DNA of 64,000 nucleotides, taken from assembly GCA_021234155.1 (NCBI GenBank), contig JAJEKV010000425.1, forward strand, positions 62,001 through 126,000. Direction: 5' to 3'. Each line of letters starts with the position of its first letter. Within the stretch, counting starts at the first letter, position 1. A model generated the notes under the pieces. That model ran no database searches. It saw only the letters and a program-made list of their open reading frames with translations, and was not told the DNA's origin. The DNA comes from Isoetes taiwanensis (lineage: Eukaryota; Streptophyta; Lycopodiopsida; Isoetales; Isoetaceae). Positions 60,241 to 64,000 of the stretch are shown here, piece after piece. Made by a program: the position numbers and the translations under genes.

Positions 60241-60366
60241 CTTCATTCTCGACTACCGAGTCGAGAATGAAGCAAATCAAACACATGTTTAGGGAAGTAT
60301 CAAAGGATGCTTAGGGCGAAAGCTTTAGAAAAGGATGCTTCATTCTCGACTCAGGAGTCGAGAATG
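60241..60366. repeat. two hairpins built on CTCGACT/AGTCGAG
   Basis: 60241-60254 pairs exactly with 60259-60272 (14 bp arms, loop ACCG); 60341-60351 pairs with 60356-60366 (11 bp arms, loop CAGG). The same core occurs at 57884-57896 (GACTCGCGAGTC) and in several pieces to 58110. Location near both ends of the TIR element suggests subterminal repeats. Confidence 0.85.
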
Positions 60367-60599
60367 GAAAGATTATATTGTGTGTTTGGTGTTGTATTTG
60401 GGCCCTAGGTAGTTGTGGTGTTTGGTGTGTATTTGGGCTCCATGCTTGTAATTGTATGCATTCTTGACTATCATATCAAGGTTTATTATTTAACTTAGTC
60501 ATTAGATTAATTTAATTTATTATTTAGTTAGTTTAATTAATTATTAATTATACATTAATAATTAATACTTTTTGGGTGGGGTGGGGTGGGGGGACCTTG

Positions 60600-60850
60600 C
60601 CCCACTTTGCCCCTCCCTCTCCTCCTTTGCCCCTTGGTTGCTCTTCTCTTTCCTCTGCCCCCCTCCTCCCTCCCTCCCCCTCCCTCCCTCCTTCCCCCTC
60701 CCCCTCCTCCCGCCCCCTTCCTTCCCCTTCTTCCAACTTATCCCTTGCCTCTCCTACCTCTCCCCCTCCTCCCTCTCCCTTGCTCCTTTGCCTCCTTCCA
60801 TCTCCCCTTCCTTCCTACCATTCTTTCTCCACCGTCTCCTCTTCTTTTCT
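60600..60850 (+). repeat. polypyrimidine tract (CCCT/CTCC-rich)
   Basis: About 250 bp almost free of A and G on the plus strand, preceded by a short GGGGTGGGGTGGGG run (60576-60592). Three overlapping open frames with Pro/Ser/Leu repeats arise from composition only. Confidence 0.9.
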
Positions 60851-61004
60851 CGGATAGTTCTTTGTAAATGTTATTCTTGCTTTATTACGAAAAAATTCTA
60901 TTCAAGCATTCATTTCAAAACCAAAAAAGCCGTATGAGTCCCATTTTCAGTCTGAGTCCCAAATTTCGAGATTTGACCCACTTTAATTAAATGCGATTTT
61001 TTTA

Positions 61005-61620
61005 CATTTCTTGATGATAAAGTGCATGACTCATTATTTGTGGATCACTGCTACAAAAGCATGTTGCATGGCTTAAGGAACAGGGAATAGAGTATAAGAA
61101 GCATTGGGTATGGAGTGATAGCTACTCATCACAATTCAAGTCAAGAAAATCTTTTTTTTTTTCTTAGGAAGGTATTACACAATGAATGACAAGGCTGTAA
61201 TGTGGAACTACTTACAAAGGTGAACATGATGGTGCATGTGATGTTATCAAAAGGCTGCTAAGTAAAGAACAGTTCAAACTCAATGGTGCATAACTGAGGC
61301 ATGCTAACGATATTGTAAAATTTTTGTGTACATATTTTAGCAGTCTACCAGTTGATGAAACATATGAGATTAGAAGATATTTTTGAGAAATTGAACCTGT
61401 TGTTGTGGCAAACATGAAGGAATATGAAATTGAAAAACTCAAGGGCACAAAGAAGATTCACTGTATCAGACCTGCCAGCAGGAATAGACCAAACAGGTTT
61501 TCTCTTAGATGCCTCGAGGATGCCTTTCATGTTTCTGTTTGTTTTGCATGGATCAGAATGAGACTCATGGATCAGTACAGGTAGATTTGGAAAGTGGGAA
61601 GTAACTGGCTTAAAACCAGG
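61005..61620 (+). pseudogene. relic transposase-like protein, 3' part
   Basis: The plus strand reads AWLKEQGIEYKKHWVWSDSY followed by SSQFKSRKSFFF (61072-61160; second acidic residue of the layout in WSD, 61105-61119), then KGEHDGACDVIKRLLSKEQF, SSLPVDETYEIRRYF, VVVANMKEYEIEKLKGTKKI and FSLRCLEDAFHVSVCF. It continues the protein begun at 55612. Frameshifts after the TTTTTTTTT run at 61151 and stops disable it. Confidence 0.6.
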
Positions 61621-62020
61621 AGTGCAGATATTCATGTTCCTGTGTAGACAAAGGAAGACTGTCCAAAGAATAAAAAGGAACACAAGATTAGAGCAGAGTA
61701 GGAATAGACTCAACAATGGTAGGAAGATTATAAAAGAGACTCACTTTTATATTTCTTGATGATAAAGTGCATGACTCATTATTTGTGGAGCACTGCCTAT
61801 AAAAGCATGTTGCATGGCTTAAGGAACAAGGAATAGAGTATAAGAAGCATTGGGTATGGAGTGATGGCTACTCATCACAATTCAAGTCAAGAAAATCTTC
61901 TTTTTTCTTAGGATGGTGTAATGTGGAACTACTTATAAAGGTGAACATGATGGTGCATGCGCTATTATCAAAAGGCTGCTAAGTAAAGAACAGCTCAAAC
62001 CCAATGGTGCATAACTGAGG
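61621..62020 (+). repeat. partial duplicate of the transposase region without the TIR insertion
   Basis: 61621-61745 matches 57065-57196 and 61746-62015 matches 61005-61293, joined without the 3.8 kb element. It therefore preserves the empty site (CACTTTTATATTTCTTG at about 61740-61758). A 5 bp to 30 bp internal deletion relative to the first copy is visible near 61915. Confidence 0.85.
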
Positions 62021-62830
62021 ATCTTGCACTAACAACTTATCTATGCTAAATGTTGTAGCATTACCCGTTTTTAGCTTCCACAGGTTGTTTATATAGAAAT
62101 GCAGAAGTGACTGTTCTTCCTCAAGAACTTTTAACTCCTCCTCAAGTTTGATTTTACTTTTGACCTGCTCATTAATAGATGTAGGGTTCATTGCTTTTTC
62201 TACCTTGTTCCTATGCCAAGTTTCCATCTGGATAGTTTGCTCCAAATCTTTACTTTCTGCCTCGAACTCATTTATAGCCAAATCATTTTTGGCCTATCTT
62301 AAACTATTCTCAGCATCTTCCAACATCATTTATACTTCAGAGGCCTTCTCATTGCCTTTCAACTCACTTCTTATTGCTTCCAGATTCCTTGAGATAAGTA
62401 AAATTGCTTTTTCATTCTTCTGCACTGCATTCTCTAAGGTTCTTATGTTTTCATCACATGCATTTCTCATTTGAACAAGCCACCTTTACCTTTGCCTTTG
62501 CCTTCATTTCAGTTTTCCTAACATATGCTTCACCATTTGCCTCTGTTTTTTACTGTCTATTGTTGTGGTATCTTTGGCATTGCACAACAAATGCAGCCCA
62601 GTTTACTTTGTGTTCCTCAGGCTTAACTATTGATCTAGTGCAAGCAAGGGCCAATTGCTTTCTTACTTCTTTGTTGTGACAATTCTTGTAGATTTTTCGA
62701 CAGAGTGATTCTAACTTCTCTTGAAGATGCTCCTTTGCACAGTGCCATTTTATCTTTCCCTTGTTCAGCTTCCTTGTCTAAACAGAATCCCAATCTCAAT
62801 CTGTAACATTATTTTCTAACCAGTTTTCTT
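61980..62830 (-). pseudogene. coiled-coil coding remnant, unrecognised
   Basis: On the minus strand, broken frames read KGKIKWHCAKEHLQEKLESL, CRKIYKNCHNKEVRKQLALA, then AVQKNEKAILLISRNLEAIR, ELKGNEKASEV and MAINEFEAESKDLEQTIQME, KIKLEEELKVLEEEQSLLHF. Strong heptad character predicts a coiled coil. Convergent placement next to the transposase relic raises the possibility of a second protein of the same element. No domain name can be given. Confidence 0.45.
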
Positions 62831-62994
62831 CCTCGTGGGGCTTCACCCCCGAATTGCACAGACCTCTGATGTTGTGAAAATCATCCGCGCTCCATACCTC
62901 CATCATCAACCGTCCTCCCATCGATCTGAGTTTTCGTGTGCAGGGGAAAAGGAGGGAGAAGGGTGTAACGGGCTTCGACTTCCGTGATTTTCAG

Positions 62995-63302
62995 CATTTA
63001 AAGTGCTTCAACGCTTCGCCAAATATTGTACCCAGTAGTGATTTTATACCCATGTATAAATATGTACATGTACAAATATGTCAAGGTCAAACACGTTAAA
63101 ATATCACGTGTTCTGAAAACTCCACTCCCAAATACTTGTATGTGGGTGCCACCTCCATATTTTGGCACTGGTAAGTGAAGGGAGGGAGGCCTTCGTTGAC
63201 CCGAGGATGAGACGAGCAACAACTTAGTCTTAGCCAAATTAACCCACATGCCAGTGGCCCGGCATATTGTATACAGGGCATCCAAATGGTGCTATATATC
63301 AT
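62995..63302 (-). pseudogene. LINE reverse transcriptase fragment
   Basis: Two overlapping minus-strand frames read LDALYTICRATGMWVNLAKT (after a frame change from MIYSTIW), KLLLVSSSGQRRPP, and VAPTYKYLGVEFSEHVIF. The pattern hydrophobic-CxxxGMxVNxxKTK ... YKYLGV is the RT region after the catalytic box (blocks D and E) of RTE/L1-like LINEs. It continues neither upstream nor downstream in a convincing way. Confidence 0.75.
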
Positions 63303-63776
63303 GTGGGGTGCAGGGTAAGAGGTCCAGAGGGGACATCGTGAGAACCATTGGAGTAAAAAATAGCTATGATTTATAGGGGTAAGTGGGGGTTAGGCTCGAG
63401 AATTACTGGTTGGGTTCTTATTTTCCAGTTGACTCTTTTGCGTGTCGGGAAAAAAATTGAAAGCAAAAATAGAGTTTTTATGCAAAGTCTAGTATTTCTT
63501 GAGTTTTTAGTATAAAGGAATCCGGCCGGTATACACTAACAAACAATGGCAAATTTTGTGGCTACACCTCAGTCAGATATTTTTGGAACCAACACTGGTC
63601 AAAGGCAACTTGTAATTAACACGTGATCTTTACTAACAGTTAAGGTCAAACACGTGGTAAGATATTCAGGCCGGCCGAAGGACGTCTTCTGCCGCCGTCG
63701 ATCACATGCTTAGCATTTTCGTTCACTGGGTCGAGCTCTTAGTTTCAGGATTTGCCCGGAGCTCGGATCTGCAGCT

Positions 63777-63971
63777 ATGTGGAATTCCGTTGAGCTGGTG
63801 GATTCAGAACGAGGAATTTATAAAGTTTGTGACAAGTTCTGGACTGGTATGCAGCTCTTTGATATGTTAAAAAGATCCCAATTTTCTTATCCTGTTGATC
63901 TGACTTCCCAAGAACGGTCAAGGTCAAACTGTCTCTGGGTATTTTGGTGCATTGTATCTAAGTGGCCTTAG
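63777..63971 (+). CDS. short hypothetical ORF
   Basis: ATG at 63777 opens a 64-codon frame, MWNSVELVDSERGIYKVCDK, FWTGMQLFDMLKRSQF, to TAG at 63969-63971. Composition is protein-like and the ATG has an acceptable context (GCTATGT). It may be the first exon of a gene running off the window. No family recognised. Confidence 0.3.
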   Translation: MWNSVELVDSERGIYKVCDKFWTGMQLFDMLKRSQFSYPVDLTSQERSRSNCLWVFWCIVSKWP

Positions 63972-64000
63972 TATCTGCAAGCCATTAACTTACTACTATA

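Larger units (their letters stand above)
57197..60999. mobile_element. 3.8 kb TIR element inserted in the transposase relic
   Basis: Perfect 22 bp terminal inverted repeats lie at 57199-57220 and 60975-60996 (TCGCATTTAATTAAAGTG then GGTC). The insertion separates transposase sequence that is continuous in the neighbouring duplicate at 61620-62020. TTTTA at both junctions (57192-57196, 61000-61004) is a candidate target duplication, TTA being the minimal one. The interior has no recognised transposase, so it is probably non-autonomous. It has CTCGACT/AGTCGAG palindromes near both ends (57880-58110 and 60241-60366) and a polypyrimidine tract at 60600-60850. Confidence 0.8.

Noticed and set aside
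60572-60937. Pro/Ser/Leu-rich open frames
   Set aside because: Produced by the polypyrimidine tract; no start context or domain.

Overview
This window looks like nuclear DNA of a vascular plant with a large, repeat-rich genome (gymnosperm- or fern-like). I infer this from Ty3/gypsy elements with about 1.6 kb LTRs and initiator-Met tRNA primer sites, a plant-type LINE, a 942 bp TRIM, relics of typical plant genes (m-type thioredoxin, AKR4C-like aldo-keto reductase, G-type lectin receptor, ABCF-type ATPase) and very low gene density. The species cannot be fixed from sequence alone. Almost every recognisable gene carries stops or small indels, so either most are pseudogenes or the assembly has residual indel errors.

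Layout. 1-18 kb of internal sequence plus LTRs: one gypsy element (LTRs 1122-2704 and 17713-19317, ends TGTGACG...CGTCACA) with a primer site at 2706, an array of long-hairpin repeats (2917-4555), a TATA box and a gag-position ORF (4848), a long decayed interior carrying an HSPA12/Hsp70-like pseudogene fragment (12160-13110) and a LINE 3' end (14109-14560), and an integrase C-terminus with chromodomain-like tail (16567-16985). 19.4-20.8 kb: minus-strand gypsy RT fragment, gag-position ORF start, TATA box and two hairpin modules. 21.2-26.9 kb: a gene-relic zone (lectin receptor, aldo-keto reductase, an unrecognised spliced gene at 23.3-25.7 kb, thioredoxin m).

28.6-35.4 kb: an unrecognised minus-strand multi-exon gene, apparently interrupted by a related LTR element (LTR 32780-34277, minus). 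Directly behind that LTR and its primer-site-like sequence lies a minus-strand histone H3-like reading frame (32228-31155): an H3-type N-terminal tail, a long charged insertion and a C-terminal H3 fold, followed by a hairpin module shared with the 20.5 kb element. I regard this as the most unusual object in the window. 35.5-37.4 kb: a LINE fragment split by a complete TRIM. 37.8-38.6 kb: a decayed paralogue of the 28.6-30.3 kb gene.

38.7-50 kb: an ABCF-type pseudogene bracketed by two families of short repeats; a full-length-sized LINE (43798-49965, 16 bp target duplication) interrupts the right-hand repeats. 50-53.8 kb: weak unrecognised coding remnants and another LINE 3' end. 53856-55486: a solo LTR of the family related to the histone-bearing element, with 5 bp target duplication. 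55.6-62.0 kb: relics of an unfamiliar cut-and-paste-type transposase, split by a 3.8 kb element with 22 bp terminal inverted repeats (57197-60999); a neighbouring duplicate supplies the empty site. 62-64 kb: coiled-coil coding remnant, LINE RT fragment and one short hypothetical ORF.
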